Assembly (NCBI RefSeq): GCF_900176365.1
Contig: NZ_FWXY01000014.1
Location: 83,847 to 147,846, forward strand
Length of the DNA stretch: 64,000 nucleotides
Reading direction: 5' to 3'
Source of the DNA: Desulfocicer vacuolatum DSM 3385
GTDB lineage: Bacteria > Desulfobacterota > Desulfobacteria > Desulfobacterales > Desulfobacteraceae
The position numbers were made by a program, and so were the translations under genes. The notes beneath the pieces were generated by a model. It saw nothing but the letters and a program-made list of their open reading frames with translations, ran no database searches and had not been told where the DNA came from. Of the stretch, positions 34,550 to 44,590 are shown piece after piece; positions within the stretch are counted from its first letter, which is position 1; every line of letters starts with the position of its first letter.

Positions 34550-37213
34550 ATGGGTAAAGCATGTACTGCATTGCATTTTCAAAGGGGCTTGAATTTGTCT
34601 ATTCCCATTGTCAGTGATATTTTACATTTTTTTGCAAACTTGAAAATCAAGACAAAACTGCTGGGCGCTTATACCCTGATTTCCGTGTTGGCCATTTTTC
34701 TGGGCGGTGCAGTGATTTATCACCAGGTGCGCATCACCATTGAAGCCAATATTGAAAGTGAACTGACCAATGCCACAGCTGCCATTCAGAACATGGTAAG
34801 AACGGCAGCTGCCACCTCCATTAAAAATCATCTAAGGGCCATTGCCGAAAAAAACAAAGAGATTGTGACAAACATTTACGCAGATTTTCTCAAAGGCCTG
34901 ATGACGGAGGAAGAAGCCAAACTTTTATGCCGGAAAATTCTCTTTAGCCAGTCCATTGGTAAAACCGGATATATTTTTTGTGTCACTTCATCGGGTATAG
35001 CCACGGAACATCCCAATCCCGGGGTGGTGGGAAAAAATTTTTTAAACCGGCAATTTGTCAAAAAAATGATAGAGATGAAAACCGGCTATCTTGAGTATGA
35101 CTGGAAAAATCCAGAAGATGTGGCCTTAAAGCCCAAAGCCATGTACATCTCCTATTTTAAACCATGGGACTGGGTCATTGCCGCCTCCTCCTATAGGGAA
35201 GAGTTTGCAGAATTGATCAATATCTCTGATTTTAGGAAAAGTATTCTGAGCCTGACCTTTGGGAAAAGCGGGTATACTTATATTAAAGACAGCCTTGGAA
35301 ATCTCATTGTTCATCCTTTTATGACAGGTAATTACTTTGATGCAAAGGACAAATACGGTGAATATTTTGTTCGAAAAATCTGTCGGTTAAAAAACGGAAA
35401 GGCTGTCTATACTTGGAAAAATCCCGGGGAGACCATTGAGCGCGATAAAATGGTGATTTTTAAATATATTCCGGAATATGACTGGATTGTGGCATCCACC
35501 ACATATCTTGACGAAATTTTTGCCCCGTTAAACACGGTTCGAAACATTGTCTTCACCATTATCCTTTTAATCTGTGTCTTTGTTTTTTGCACATCTTTGT
35601 GGATTAATGCCGGTGTTATAAGGCCGTTGCAGAATTTTATGAAGCAGTTTGCCCTGGGCGCATCCGGGGATTTTAATATTCGCATGCCTGTAAAATCCAC
35701 CGATGAAATCGGGCAACTTGCAGATTATTTTAATAGATTCATGGATACCCTGAATAACTATGCCACCAATTTGCACCTGGAAATGAATCAGCATAAAATG
35801 ACGGCCCAGGCCCTTCGTTCCAGCGAGGAAAAATATCGCACCATTCTGGAGCGCATGGAAGAAGGGTATTTTGAAGTGGATCTGTCCGGATCTTTCAGCT
35901 TTTGCAACCATGCCATGGTCAGGATGCTGGGGAAAAAGGAAGATGAGATCATGGGTACCCGTATTTATAATTGCATGAATCTTAAAAATTGCCAGGCCCT
36001 GGAAAAAATTTTTACCATTGTGAGGCAGTCTGGCAAGGCAAAACAATTGAGCGATCTTGAGTTGATCCGGTCAGACTGCACCCTTTGTACAGTGGAGGCT
36101 TCAGTATCTTTAAGAAAATCTTCAGACAATACACCCAAAGGGTTCAGCGGAGTGCTTCGGGATATCAGTGAGCGGAAAAAAAATGAAAAAGCCCTTCGTC
36201 TGTCAGAAGAGATGTTTTCAAAGGCTTTTAGGAGCAGCCCTTCTGCCATGTTCATTGCCGCTTTAAAGGACAGCCGTATTATCAATGTCAATGATCGTTT
36301 TCTGGCGGTCACCGGCCACAGCCTGTTTGAACTCATCGGCAAAGAATTGTCAGGGAATCATTTTTTTTACCATTCCATGGACTGGAAAAAAATGATGGCA
36401 TCCTTGTCAGAAAAAGCGTTGATTAAAAATCGGGAAATCACATTTTTAACGGCCGCCGGAGAAAAACGCACGGGAATGATTTCCATGGAACAGATCTTTT
36501 TGTGGGGTGAATCATGTATTCTCGGGGCCATTGAGGACATGACCGATTCCAGACGATTGGAGCGGGAAATTCTCATCATCAGCGAAAGGGAACGTCAGAA
36601 GCTTGCCATGGAACTGCACGATGATCTTTGCCCCCAGCTCATCGGCATTGAGGTGATGACCAAAATGCTGCAACAACGCCTCCATGGAAACAAAGGTGAT
36701 GGTTGCCTGGACAATGAGGCAGATCGCGCGGGTAAAATTCGTTCTTTGATTCTGGACAGCATTGAAAAAACCCGTCGTATGTCCAGGGGACTTTCCCCTG
36801 TGAATCTCACAGAACTGGGATTTGATGCTTCCCTGGAAGAACTGGCCACATATGTCAGGGAGGTTTTTAATATTTCCTGCACCCTTTGCTATGATGTAAG
36901 CCCGCCCTTTGAAGATATCACCATCGCCACCCATGCCTATTACATCGTCCATGAAGCCGTTCACAATGCAGTGAAACATGCCCGGGCAAAAAACATATAT
37001 ATTTCCTTGACCAATGAAGATGAAACCGCCAGATTAGAGGTTAGAGATGACGGCATGGGATTTAAGACATCTGCTGTGTTCCGGGGCATGGGCATGCAGA
37101 TCATGAGGTACCGGGCAGGCAGGATCGGTGCGGTGCTTGATGTTAAGGCAGCCCCCAACGGCGGTACCATTGTGGGACTGACCCTGGAAATAGACGTGTC
37201 AACCGGAGTGTAA
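34550..37213 (+). CDS. Membrane sensor histidine kinase (Cache-HAMP-PAS-PAS-HisKA_3-HATPase)
   Basis: 887 residues. A membrane segment (about 36-57) is followed by a long periplasmic region (about 60-320) holding two Cache-type ligand-binding modules with repeated GKxGYxxxxxSxGxxxxHP patterns (SIGKTGYIFCVTSSG; FGKSGYTYIKDSLGN). A second membrane segment (about 325-347), HAMP (about 350-400), two PAS domains (about 425-545 and 555-675), and a NarX/UhpB-type HisKA_3 domain follow; the phosphorylated His is in RERQKLAMELHDDL near residue 689. The ATPase domain ends the protein (VHEAVHNAVKHARA, VRDDGMGF). The response regulator gene starts 3 bases after the stop. The ligand is probably a small organic acid or amine, typical of Cache domains, but is not shown. 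Confidence 0.9.
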   Translation: MGKACTALHFQRGLNLSIPIVSDILHFFANLKIKTKLLGAYTLISVLAIFLGGAVIYHQVRITIEANIESELTNATAAIQNMVRTAAATSIKNHLRAIAEKNKEIVTNIYADFLKGLMTEEEAKLLCRKILFSQSIGKTGYIFCVTSSGIATEHPNPGVVGKNFLNRQFVKKMIEMKTGYLEYDWKNPEDVALKPKAMYISYFKPWDWVIAASSYREEFAELINISDFRKSILSLTFGKSGYTYIKDSLGNLIVHPFMTGNYFDAKDKYGEYFVRKICRLKNGKAVYTWKNPGETIERDKMVIFKYIPEYDWIVASTTYLDEIFAPLNTVRNIVFTIILLICVFVFCTSLWINAGVIRPLQNFMKQFALGASGDFNIRMPVKSTDEIGQLADYFNRFMDTLNNYATNLHLEMNQHKMTAQALRSSEEKYRTILERMEEGYFEVDLSGSFSFCNHAMVRMLGKKEDEIMGTRIYNCMNLKNCQALEKIFTIVRQSGKAKQLSDLELIRSDCTLCTVEASVSLRKSSDNTPKGFSGVLRDISERKKNEKALRLSEEMFSKAFRSSPSAMFIAALKDSRIINVNDRFLAVTGHSLFELIGKELSGNHFFYHSMDWKKMMASLSEKALIKNREITFLTAAGEKRTGMISMEQIFLWGESCILGAIEDMTDSRRLEREILIISERERQKLAMELHDDLCPQLIGIEVMTKMLQQRLHGNKGDGCLDNEADRAGKIRSLILDSIEKTRRMSRGLSPVNLTELGFDASLEELATYVREVFNISCTLCYDVSPPFEDITIATHAYYIVHEAVHNAVKHARAKNIYISLTNEDETARLEVRDDGMGFKTSAVFRGMGMQIMRYRAGRIGAVLDVKAAPNGGTIVGLTLEIDVSTGV

Positions 37214-37216
37214 TAG

Positions 37217-37876
37217 ATGATTCGCATATTTATTGTTGAAGATCACCCCATTTTTCGCATGGGAATAGAGGAAATGATCAATCAGGAACCTGATATGACC
37301 ATATGCGGCCATGCCGAGGATGTGCCGGGGGCCATAAAACTCATAAACATTGAAAAACCTGATCTTGTTATTGTGGATCTTTCTTTAAAAGAGAGTAACG
37401 GTCTGGATCTTATTAAAGAAATTCATCTCCGCCATAAACCCATGGCATCCCTTGTGCTTTCCATGCATGATGAAGCCATGCATGCTGAACGCTGCATCAT
37501 GGCCGGGGCCAAGGGCTATATCATGAAGCAGGAAGCCTCTGAATCCGTTGTCACCGCCCTGCGTCGTATCATGGACGGTCATATTCATGTCAGTCCTAAT
37601 ATCATGAGTCAGATTCTCCATGCCTTTCAAAAGACGCCAAGCCTGGTGCATGAATCCCGTTTAAAGCAGATTACTGATAGAGAGCTTGAAATTTTTCAAC
37701 TCATAGGTGCGGGACTTTCTTCCAAGGAAATTGCAGGCCAGCTCAATATCAGCATTAAGACCATCGGCACCCACCGGGAACGTATTAAAGAAAAATTGCA
37801 TTTAAAAAATGCCAGCGAATTGGTTCGATATGCTGTGATCTGGGTGGAGACCGGTATTTTCAAGGGCGATGCATAA
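37217..37876 (+). CDS. NarL/FixJ-family response regulator
   Basis: 219 residues. The receiver domain (about 1-120) has the acidic pair in VEDHP, the phospho-acceptor Asp in LVIVDLSLKE near residue 55 and the conserved Lys in GYIMKQE near 107. The LuxR-type helix-turn-helix is at about 150-212 (LTDRELEIFQLIGAGLSSKE-like, KTIGTHRERIKEKL). It is the partner of the kinase immediately upstream. Targets are unknown; the next plus-strand gene is an acyl-CoA ligase beyond a repeat. Confidence 0.93.
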   Translation: MIRIFIVEDHPIFRMGIEEMINQEPDMTICGHAEDVPGAIKLINIEKPDLVIVDLSLKESNGLDLIKEIHLRHKPMASLVLSMHDEAMHAERCIMAGAKGYIMKQEASESVVTALRRIMDGHIHVSPNIMSQILHAFQKTPSLVHESRLKQITDRELEIFQLIGAGLSSKEIAGQLNISIKTIGTHRERIKEKLHLKNASELVRYAVIWVETGIFKGDA

Positions 37877-37892
37877 TCGCCTGGGATTTTCA

Positions 37893-38140
37893 TATAACCG
37901 CCACGGGCGGACCGTACTCTGATCCCGTTCCGCCCACAACAAAGCTTGGAATACACCCCTGATCTGCGGAGTATTTCATAAAACGGGCATTTCCTGTCGG
38001 ACACAACAATATAGGGTCGTAGACGCGGAGCCAAATGGTATTATACCGCCGCCCCCCGACGGGCAATGGGCCCGGACCGGAACTGTAGACAGCTCGATTG
38101 TCCGGTTCCTATTGCCCGTCGGGGGGCGGCTCTGCTGAGG
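37893..38140 (+). repeat. Composite palindromic repeat, full-length copy R9
   Basis: All modules are present in order: TATAACCGCCACGGGCGG head, CCGCCCACAACAAAGC segment, GGAATACACC...GGAGTATTTC hairpin, TGTCGGACACAACAA, GGTATTATACC, and a long palindrome whose 20-bp arms at 38048-38067 and 38111-38130 (GCCGCCCCCCGACGGGCAAT and complement) match perfectly around an ACTGTAGACAGCTCGATTG core. It ends CTCTGCTGAGG. Confidence 0.85.
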
Positions 38141-38400
38141 TGACTCAGAATCCCTAAAAAAATCTATTTTAACGATACAGTAGGTAAATTACCTACAGGG
38201 TTTTCTGTTTTTCACCCACCTCATTATGGTGTTTACACCGATTTTATTATCTCCATTGATTCATTATAATTAAGAAAATTCCATAATCCCATTGATCTTC
38301 AAAAACGCCTTCGGCGTATCCGGATTCCTTCCCGGCAATGGAAATGACAATCTGAAAAGGTCTGTATGGCCCCAAATGAATAATGGATAAAGGAGAGATG

Positions 38401-40059
38401 ATGACAACACAACTCATTACCCCCACCCAGAGTGCCTATGCCTACCCCCTTCTTATAAAGCATCTTTTAAACACCCCCCTTATTTATTCTCCGGATCAGG
38501 AAATTGTATACCGGGACTGCTTTCGCTATGATTATAAAACCCTTGGAAAACGGATAAAACAGCTTGCATCCATGCTCAAAGCCCAGGGGGTTAAGCCCGG
38601 GGATACCATTGCCGTCATGGACTGGGATTCCCATCGTTACCTGGAATGTTTTTTCGCCGTACCCATGATGGGGGCTGTGCTTCACACTGTGAATATTCGT
38701 CTGACATCAGAACAGCTTATTTACACCATTAACCATGCCGAAGATGATATCATTCTTGTTAATGAAGAATTTTTACCCCTGCTTGAATCGGTGAAAGACA
38801 GATTTGAGACAGTGAAAAAGGTCATTGTTTTATCTGACAAGGGTGCAATTCCTGCCTCCTCCATTGAGTTCAGCGGTGAGTACGAAGCCCTGGTGTCTGA
38901 TGCTGTTCCTGAGTATACTTTTCCCGATTTTGACGAAAACACAATGGCAACCACTTTTTATACCACAGGCACCACCGGTCTTCCCAAGGGAGTGTTTTTC
39001 AGCCATCGTCAGATCGTACTTCATACCTATGGGGTTATGGCAGGACTTACTGCCTATAAATCCCAGGCCAATATCTCGTCGGCGGATGTTTATATGCCCA
39101 TGACCCCCATGTTCCATGTCCATGCCTGGGGCATGCCTTATCTCATGACGCTGCTGGGAGCAAAGCAGGTGTATCCGGGACGATATGAACCCGAAACCTT
39201 GTTAAAGCTCATTGTTGGAGAACAGGTGACATATTCCCATTGTGTTCCCACCATCATGAACATGCTGATCACAAGCCCATCCATAAAAGATGTGGATCTT
39301 AAGGGCTGGAAGGTCATCATCGGGGGATCTGCCCTTTCCAAGGGGCTTTGCAAGGAAGCCCTTGGTCATGGCATTAACCTTTTTACCGGATACGGCATGT
39401 CAGAAACCTGCCCCATTTTGACCCTTTCCAACCTTAAACCCCACATGCTGGAATGGGGGGAAGATGAGCAGGTGGAGATTCGTTGCAAAACAGGTCTTCC
39501 CATACCCGAGGTTCAATTGGAGGTGGTTGATGTTGAGGGTAATCCCGTTGCCCATGACGGCCAGACCCCCGGGGAGGTGGTTACCCGGACACCCTGGCTT
39601 ACCCAGGGCTATGTCAAATCCGGGGAGCAAAGTGAAGAGCTGTGGAAAGACGGTTGGCTTCACACCGGTGATATCGGTGTCATTGATCAGGAAGGCTATT
39701 TAAGAATAACCGATCGCCTTAAAGATGTGATCAAGACCGGTGGTGAATGGATCTCCTCCCTGGAGCTGGAAGATATCATCAGCCAGCATGAAGCCGTCAA
39801 TGAAGTTGCGGTGGTGGGGATTACAGATGAAAAATGGGGGGAGCGTCCCATGGCAATGGTGGTTCTCAAAGAGGAGTTCCAGGGTAAAATTTCTGAAAAA
39901 GATATCCAGGAGTTCTGCATGACCTTTGTGGAAAAAGGGCAGATCCCCAAATACGGGGTTCCCGGTAAAATCGTATTGGATGCCGTTATCCCCAAAACTT
40001 CGGTGGGTAAAATCAGTAAAAAGGATATCAGAGGTACATACGGAGAGAACTTAAATTAA
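38401..40059 (+). CDS. Acyl-CoA synthetase (fatty acid-CoA ligase, AMP-forming)
   Basis: 552 residues from the second ATG of a pair at 38401, which leaves 5 bases to the GGAG site. It activates a medium- or long-chain carboxylic acid to its CoA thioester with ATP. The AMP-binding P-loop is TTGTTGLPKGV near residue 185; GYGMSETCP near 330, WLHTGDIG near 420 and ITDRLKDVIKTGGEWISS near 440 follow, and the C-terminal PKTSVGKISKKDI carries the catalytic Lys. It stands alone on the plus strand, but beta-oxidation genes (thiolase and dehydrogenase) converge on it from the right. Confidence 0.93.
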   Translation: MTTQLITPTQSAYAYPLLIKHLLNTPLIYSPDQEIVYRDCFRYDYKTLGKRIKQLASMLKAQGVKPGDTIAVMDWDSHRYLECFFAVPMMGAVLHTVNIRLTSEQLIYTINHAEDDIILVNEEFLPLLESVKDRFETVKKVIVLSDKGAIPASSIEFSGEYEALVSDAVPEYTFPDFDENTMATTFYTTGTTGLPKGVFFSHRQIVLHTYGVMAGLTAYKSQANISSADVYMPMTPMFHVHAWGMPYLMTLLGAKQVYPGRYEPETLLKLIVGEQVTYSHCVPTIMNMLITSPSIKDVDLKGWKVIIGGSALSKGLCKEALGHGINLFTGYGMSETCPILTLSNLKPHMLEWGEDEQVEIRCKTGLPIPEVQLEVVDVEGNPVAHDGQTPGEVVTRTPWLTQGYVKSGEQSEELWKDGWLHTGDIGVIDQEGYLRITDRLKDVIKTGGEWISSLELEDIISQHEAVNEVAVVGITDEKWGERPMAMVVLKEEFQGKISEKDIQEFCMTFVEKGQIPKYGVPGKIVLDAVIPKTSVGKISKKDIRGTYGENLN

Positions 40060-40280
40060 TTTTCAATTATCCCATGGGAGCGAGAATCAACTTTCTTAGA
40101 TTCTTGTTGATCGCCGGACAATTGACCGAAAATTGGGGCCGTTCCCATATTCTTTAAACCGATTGTGAGGCTGTCGGGCCATCTTGATTAATGATTTCTG
40201 GGTTGTTAAACCATTCAATGGTGGGGGCATGGAACATGCACCCACCATATTTGTCTGAAGGATTACTGAAGGATTATGGG

Positions 40281-41531
40281 TTAAAGCATTTCAATGGCAC
40301 ATGCAAGTGACACACCGCCCCCGCCGCACAATGTGGCAAGTCCCAGTGTGTTGCCCCGTTTTTTCATGGCATGGATCAGGGTGACCATGATTCTTGAGCC
40401 TGTGGAACCGATGGGATGTCCAAGGCCGATGCCGGAACCGTTAATATTGGTGATCTCACGGTTCAACCCCAACTCTTTTTCACATCCAAGATATTGCGCG
40501 GCAAAGGCTTCATTGACCTCTGCCAGTTCAAAATCTTTTATGGAAAGGCCGCTTTTATCCATGAGCTGTTTCACGGCAGGTACCGGCGAAAGCCCCATAA
40601 CGGTGGGGTGACAGGCACCCATGCCCGTGGCTTTTATTTTGGCAATGGGGGTCAGTCCCAGCTCTTTTGCCTTGTCCAGCGACATGATGATCATACCGGA
40701 CGATCCATCGTTGAGGCCGCTTGCATTACCAGCTGTTATTTTTCCGGTTTTGGGTACAAAGGCCGATGGGAGACCGGCCAGTTTTTCCATTGTCATGCCG
40801 GGTCGGAAGTGCTCGTCTTTATCAAAAATAATGGGATCTTTTTTTCGCTGGGGCACTTCAATGGGTACGATCTCTTCTTTAAAAGAGCCGTCCTTTGTTG
40901 CCCTTTCACTGTTGTTATGGCTTCGCAGGGCAATCTCATCCATCTCTTCCCTTGAAATTCCCAAATGCTGGGCCACAAATTCCGCAGTATGCCCCATGAT
41001 ATACGGTTTTCCCATGAAATAGCTTGCCGGTGCTTCATTTGTATTTAAAGGTGTTTCACCATCCATGGGAAGAAGATGGGAACCGCAGTGTAGCGCATGG
41101 ATCATGCCGTCCACAAATTGCTGATCCTGGAGTCGGCATCCCCACCTTGCATTGGGAACGGAGTAGGGGACACCTGACATATGTTCCACACCCCCTGCAA
41201 GGATGATTTCAGCCATGCCTGCCTGGATCATGGCGGCCCCGGAAAGAGCTGCTTCCATTCCTGAGATACAGACTCTGTTTATGGTGACTGCCGGAACCGT
41301 ATTGGGGATATTGGCCATGAGTGCAGCAACCCTTGCCACATTCAAGGTATCATGGTGCTCAAGGCAGCAGCCGTATCGAACATCATCAATCAGGGCCGGA
41401 TCTATTTTGGCTCTTTTTATGGCCTCTTTCATGGTAACGGCTGCAATGGCCGCACCGTTCATGGTTTTCAGGGTACCGCCAAATCCCCCGATTGCTGTCC
41501 TACAGGCGGAAACTATGACAATTTCTTTCAT
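40281..41531 (-). CDS. atoB: Acetyl-CoA acetyltransferase (thiolase)
   Basis: 416 residues from ATG at 41531 (AGGA 6 bases upstream). It condenses or cleaves acetoacetyl-CoA / 3-ketoacyl-CoA. The N-terminal Cys nucleophile is in INRVCISGMEAAL near residue 92; NEAFAAQYL, GSGIGLGHPIGSTGSR (His) and LATLCGGGGVSLA (second Cys) complete the active site. The last is the hallmark of biosynthetic-type acetoacetyl-CoA thiolases. It follows the 3-hydroxyacyl-CoA dehydrogenase gene? No: it is left of it, 99 bp downstream on the same strand, with repeat R10 in the gap. Together they interconvert acetyl-CoA and 3-hydroxybutyryl-CoA. Confidence 0.93.
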   Translation of the reverse strand: MKEIVIVSACRTAIGGFGGTLKTMNGAAIAAVTMKEAIKRAKIDPALIDDVRYGCCLEHHDTLNVARVAALMANIPNTVPAVTINRVCISGMEAALSGAAMIQAGMAEIILAGGVEHMSGVPYSVPNARWGCRLQDQQFVDGMIHALHCGSHLLPMDGETPLNTNEAPASYFMGKPYIMGHTAEFVAQHLGISREEMDEIALRSHNNSERATKDGSFKEEIVPIEVPQRKKDPIIFDKDEHFRPGMTMEKLAGLPSAFVPKTGKITAGNASGLNDGSSGMIIMSLDKAKELGLTPIAKIKATGMGACHPTVMGLSPVPAVKQLMDKSGLSIKDFELAEVNEAFAAQYLGCEKELGLNREITNINGSGIGLGHPIGSTGSRIMVTLIHAMKKRGNTLGLATLCGGGGVSLACAIEML

Positions 41532-41540
41532 TTTTATCCT

Positions 41541-41599
41541 ATAAACTGCCGCAGGCAACTCTTATTTTTGATCGGGTCTGCCCACAGCAAAGCTTGAAA
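41541..41599 (+). repeat. Composite palindromic repeat, truncated copy R10
   Basis: ATAAACTGCCGCAGGCAACT head and CTGCCCACAGCAAAGCTTGAAA. The GAAATAC hairpin is truncated. It lies between the dehydrogenase and thiolase genes, on the opposite strand to both. Confidence 0.65.
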
Positions 41600-41629
41600 A
41601 AATTAAGTTCAGGAGTTCCGGGGCCACGA

Positions 41630-42487
41630 TTATTTTGTGTAATCGTAAAACCCTTTGCCGGTTTTTCTGCCAAGATGGCCTGCACGTACCATTTTTCTGA
41701 GCAACGGAGCAGGACGATATTTATCTTCTCCAAGTTCTTTATGGAATCCTTCCAATACCATGAGCATGGTATCCAGCCCCACCATGTCTGCCAAGGCAAG
41801 GGGACCTATGGGGTGGTTGGCTCCCAGGGTCATTGCCTTGTCAATATCCCTTGCAGAGGCAATGTCTTCTGCAAGGACAAAAATAGCCTCGTTTATCATG
41901 GGACAAAGTATGCGGTTAACAGCAAAACCCGGAGCCTCTTTGACTTCAATGGGTGTTTTTTTAATGGTGTTAACGTAAGCTGTGGCAATTTTAAGGGTTT
42001 CATCTGATGTGGTAAACCCTTTGATCAGTTCAATCAGCTTCATCACAGGCACCGGATTGAAAAAATGCATGCCGATTACTTTGTCAGGTCTTGTGGTGAC
42101 GCTTGCCATTTCAGTGATGGAAAGACCGGATGTATTGGATGCGAAAATAGTTTCTTTTTTGCAGATGTGATCCAGCTCCTCATAAACCTGTTTTTTCACT
42201 TCCATGAGCTCAACAATGGCTTCAATGACCATGTCTGCATCCTGGGCAGCCTCGTTTAAATCTGTGGTCCCTGTGATGCGTCCCATGATTTTAGTTGCTT
42301 CTTCCTGGGCCAGTTTGCCTTTGGATACAGATCTGTCAAGGTTGGCTTTGATTGTTGCCAGACCATTTTCCACAAAACGGTCTTCCATATCCCGGATCAT
42401 GACATCAAACCCTGCCTGGGCTGCTGTCTGTGCAATGCCTGCACCCATAATACCTGCACCTAAAACAGTAATCTTTTTGATTTCCAT
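41630..42487 (-). CDS. hbd: 3-hydroxybutyryl-CoA dehydrogenase
   Basis: 285 residues from ATG at 42487 (AAGGA upstream). The upstream open frame reads into palindromic repeat R11 and is not part of the protein. It reduces acetoacetyl-CoA to 3-hydroxybutyryl-CoA, or the reverse in beta-oxidation. The Rossmann motif is [23 protein letters not shown], the catalytic His in [15 protein letters not shown] near residue 138 and [18 protein letters not shown] follow. Usual length for the HBD family (about 282). It precedes the thiolase on the same strand. Confidence 0.93.
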   Translation of the reverse strand: MEIKKITVLGAGIMGAGIAQTAAQAGFDVMIRDMEDRFVENGLATIKANLDRSVSKGKLAQEEATKIMGRITGTTDLNEAAQDADMVIEAIVELMEVKKQVYEELDHICKKETIFASNTSGLSITEMASVTTRPDKVIGMHFFNPVPVMKLIELIKGFTTSDETLKIATAYVNTIKKTPIEVKEAPGFAVNRILCPMINEAIFVLAEDIASARDIDKAMTLGANHPIGPLALADMVGLDTMLMVLEGFHKELGEDKYRPAPLLRKMVRAGHLGRKTGKGFYDYTK

Positions 42488-42553
42488 CGTGTTTTTCCTT
42501 TTAATTGAGTTGAATGGCACAACATTTACGATCCCAAACTCTATACGTTTTTT

Positions 42554-42786
42554 ATATAACCGCCACGGGCGGACCGCATTCTGACCTCGCTCCGCCCACA
42601 ACAAAGTTAGAAATACTCCCCTGGTTAACGGAGTATTTCATATAAACGGGCATGTCCTGGTGGACACAACAAATATTGAAAATGGTATTATACCGCCCCC
42701 CCCCGAGGGGTAATGGTCCCGGCCCGGAACTGTAGACAGCTCGATTGGCCGGTTCCTATTACCCCTCGGGGGGCTCTGCTGAGGTT
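42554..42786 (+). repeat. Composite palindromic repeat, full-length copy R11
   Basis: TATAACCGCCACGGGCGGACC head, CCGCCCACAACAAAGTTAG, GAAATACTCC...GGAGTATTTC hairpin, TGTCC-TGGT-GGACA hairpin, GGTATTATACC, and the long palindrome CCCCCCGAGGGGTAAT / ATTACCCCTCGGGGGG around AACTGTAGACAGCTCGATTG. It lies in the divergent spacer upstream of hbd and of the GAF/sigma-54 regulator. Confidence 0.85.
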
Positions 42787-42922
42787 ACCCTGAAGTGAAA
42801 AGGTAACACTGTCCTGAGTTCATTTTAAAATGCTAAAGCATAATATGTGCCATATTGAAAATACCTGTTATTAAAGGATAATAAGCTTTGTTGAATAATA
42901 AACTATGCTATGGTAAAGAAAA

Positions 42923-42970
42923 TTCTATCCTATTTTCCAGATTTGAGTTAATCTGGAAAATAGGATAGAA
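42923..42970. promoter_or_regulatory. Perfect 21-bp inverted repeat upstream of the GAF/sigma-54 regulator gene
   Basis: TTCTATCCTATTTTCCAGATT at 42923-42943 is the exact reverse complement of 42950-42970, with loop TGAGTT. It ends 72 bases before the start of the regulator gene. It could be an operator for autoregulation, an RNA hairpin in the leader, or a minus-strand terminator (T-rich sequence follows on that strand). Confidence 0.6.
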
Positions 42971-43042
42971 AATAAAGGAGCAACCACCCCCGGCAGATCC
43001 TTTGACGGTCCACAATGAGACCGCCCATTTATGGAGTTTTTT

Positions 43043-44590
43043 ATGGCAGTTAATGAAAAAGAATTTTTCAGTGAAGCAACATTAAAGATTTGCGGCAGTC
43101 TTGAGATTGAAAAAGCGTTACACCAATGTCTTTTGTATATTCGCAAATTTATACCGGTGGGACAGATGGGCTTTCATGTATATCATCCTGAACCCGGTAT
43201 TGTGGAGACCGTGGCCCATGCAACTTCCTCACTATATGATGCCGCTTCCATTAAAAATTTTTTGTCAAAAAAAGGGCAAAAACAGGTTGAAGATCAGCGT
43301 TCCCTTCGCATCCGGGTCATAGATCGGCTGGGTGATGATCCTGTGACAGGTCCTGTGGCGGAAAATTTTGGTGCTTCTGATCTATCTGGACTGGTCATGG
43401 ATCTTGTATTGGAAAAGACCATGCTGGGAGTTGTTTCTTTGTTTAATAATGGAAAACAAAAATTTAACAAAGAACATGTCCATCTTTTAAGTCTTTTAAA
43501 CAAACCTTGCGCCATTGCCCTTACCAACAGCTTGAGATTCCGGGAGTTGGAAAAAATCAAGGAACTTCTCATTGATGATAATAAATATTTTCAAAAGGAA
43601 TTAAATAAGTTTTCCGGGGAAAAACTCATCGGCGCCCAAAGGGGATTAAAAAAAGTGATGCAGATGGTTCAAAGGGTGGCTCCCCTGGAAAGTCCAGTGT
43701 TGCTGTTGGGCCAAACAGGAACGGGCAAGGAAGTCATTGCAAACACCATTCATAATTTGTCCCATCGAAAAAACAGGCCTTTTATACCGGTTAATTGTGG
43801 TGCGATTCCCACATCCCTTTTGGACAGTGAGTTGTTTGGTTATGAAAAAGGAGCATTCACCGGAGCCATTTCCAAGAAACGGGGGCGCATTGAACGTGCC
43901 AATGGGGGAACCCTTTTCCTGGATGAGATTGGAGAGTTAACACCCGAAGCCCAGGTTCGGCTTTTGCGGGTATTGCAGGAAAAAGAGATTGACCGGCTGG
44001 GGGGCAGTGAAACTGTCCGGGTAAACATAAGGGTTATTGCGGCCACCCATCAAAATCTTGAAAAGATGATGGAGAAAGCTCAATTCAGGGAAGATCTGTT
44101 TTTCAGGCTCAGGGTGTTTCCCGTTACACTTCCCCCTTTAAAAAATCGAAGGGAAGATATTCCCGATTTAATTGAGTATTTTATTATGAAAAAGTCCAAA
44201 GAAATGAAACGAACCATGATGCCGGCCCCCAGTCCTGATGCCATCCGGCGACTGATGGATTATCACTGGCCGGGAAATATCCGGGAACTTGAAAATGCTG
44301 TGGAACGCTCTTTGATTCTTGACAGGGGGCCCTTGCTGTTTTTTAAAGGGATTGGAGAGCATCCAGCTGAAGGCCCACCCCCTATCCCTGCTTCCTGTGG
44401 CGTTGATATGAAAAAGCCCCTTGAGCTTAATCAGGTCATGGCCGGGCATATTCAAAGCGTCATGAATCTTTGCAAGGGCCGGGTGGAAGGTGAAAAGGGG
44501 GCTGCCAGAATATTAAACATCCATCCTTCCACCCTGAGGAAAAAAATGAAAAAACTCAATATCCCCTTTGGACGAAATTTAAAAAATTAA
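43043..44590 (+). CDS. GAF-domain sigma-54-dependent transcriptional activator
   Basis: 515 residues from ATG at 43043, with GGAG 7 bases upstream. A GAF-type sensory domain (about 10-165) precedes the AAA+ sigma-54 interaction domain (about 195-430): Walker A GQTGTGKE, the sigma-54-contacting loop GYEKGAFTGA, Walker B GGTLFLDEIG, and WPGNIRELENAVERS. A Fis-type helix-turn-helix (GAARILNIHPSTLRKKMKKL) ends the protein. The architecture is that of FhlA/NorR-like activators, which sense a small ligand without a kinase. The target and ligand are unknown; possibly the adjacent hbd-thiolase genes. Confidence 0.9.
   Translation: MAVNEKEFFSEATLKICGSLEIEKALHQCLLYIRKFIPVGQMGFHVYHPEPGIVETVAHATSSLYDAASIKNFLSKKGQKQVEDQRSLRIRVIDRLGDDPVTGPVAENFGASDLSGLVMDLVLEKTMLGVVSLFNNGKQKFNKEHVHLLSLLNKPCAIALTNSLRFRELEKIKELLIDDNKYFQKELNKFSGEKLIGAQRGLKKVMQMVQRVAPLESPVLLLGQTGTGKEVIANTIHNLSHRKNRPFIPVNCGAIPTSLLDSELFGYEKGAFTGAISKKRGRIERANGGTLFLDEIGELTPEAQVRLLRVLQEKEIDRLGGSETVRVNIRVIAATHQNLEKMMEKAQFREDLFFRLRVFPVTLPPLKNRREDIPDLIEYFIMKKSKEMKRTMMPAPSPDAIRRLMDYHWPGNIRELENAVERSLILDRGPLLFFKGIGEHPAEGPPPIPASCGVDMKKPLELNQVMAGHIQSVMNLCKGRVEGEKGAARILNIHPSTLRKKMKKLNIPFGRNLKN

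Noticed and set aside
42488..42604. N-terminal extension of 3-hydroxybutyryl-CoA dehydrogenase
   Set aside because: The extension reads through repeat R11; the Rossmann motif begins right after the ATG at 42487.
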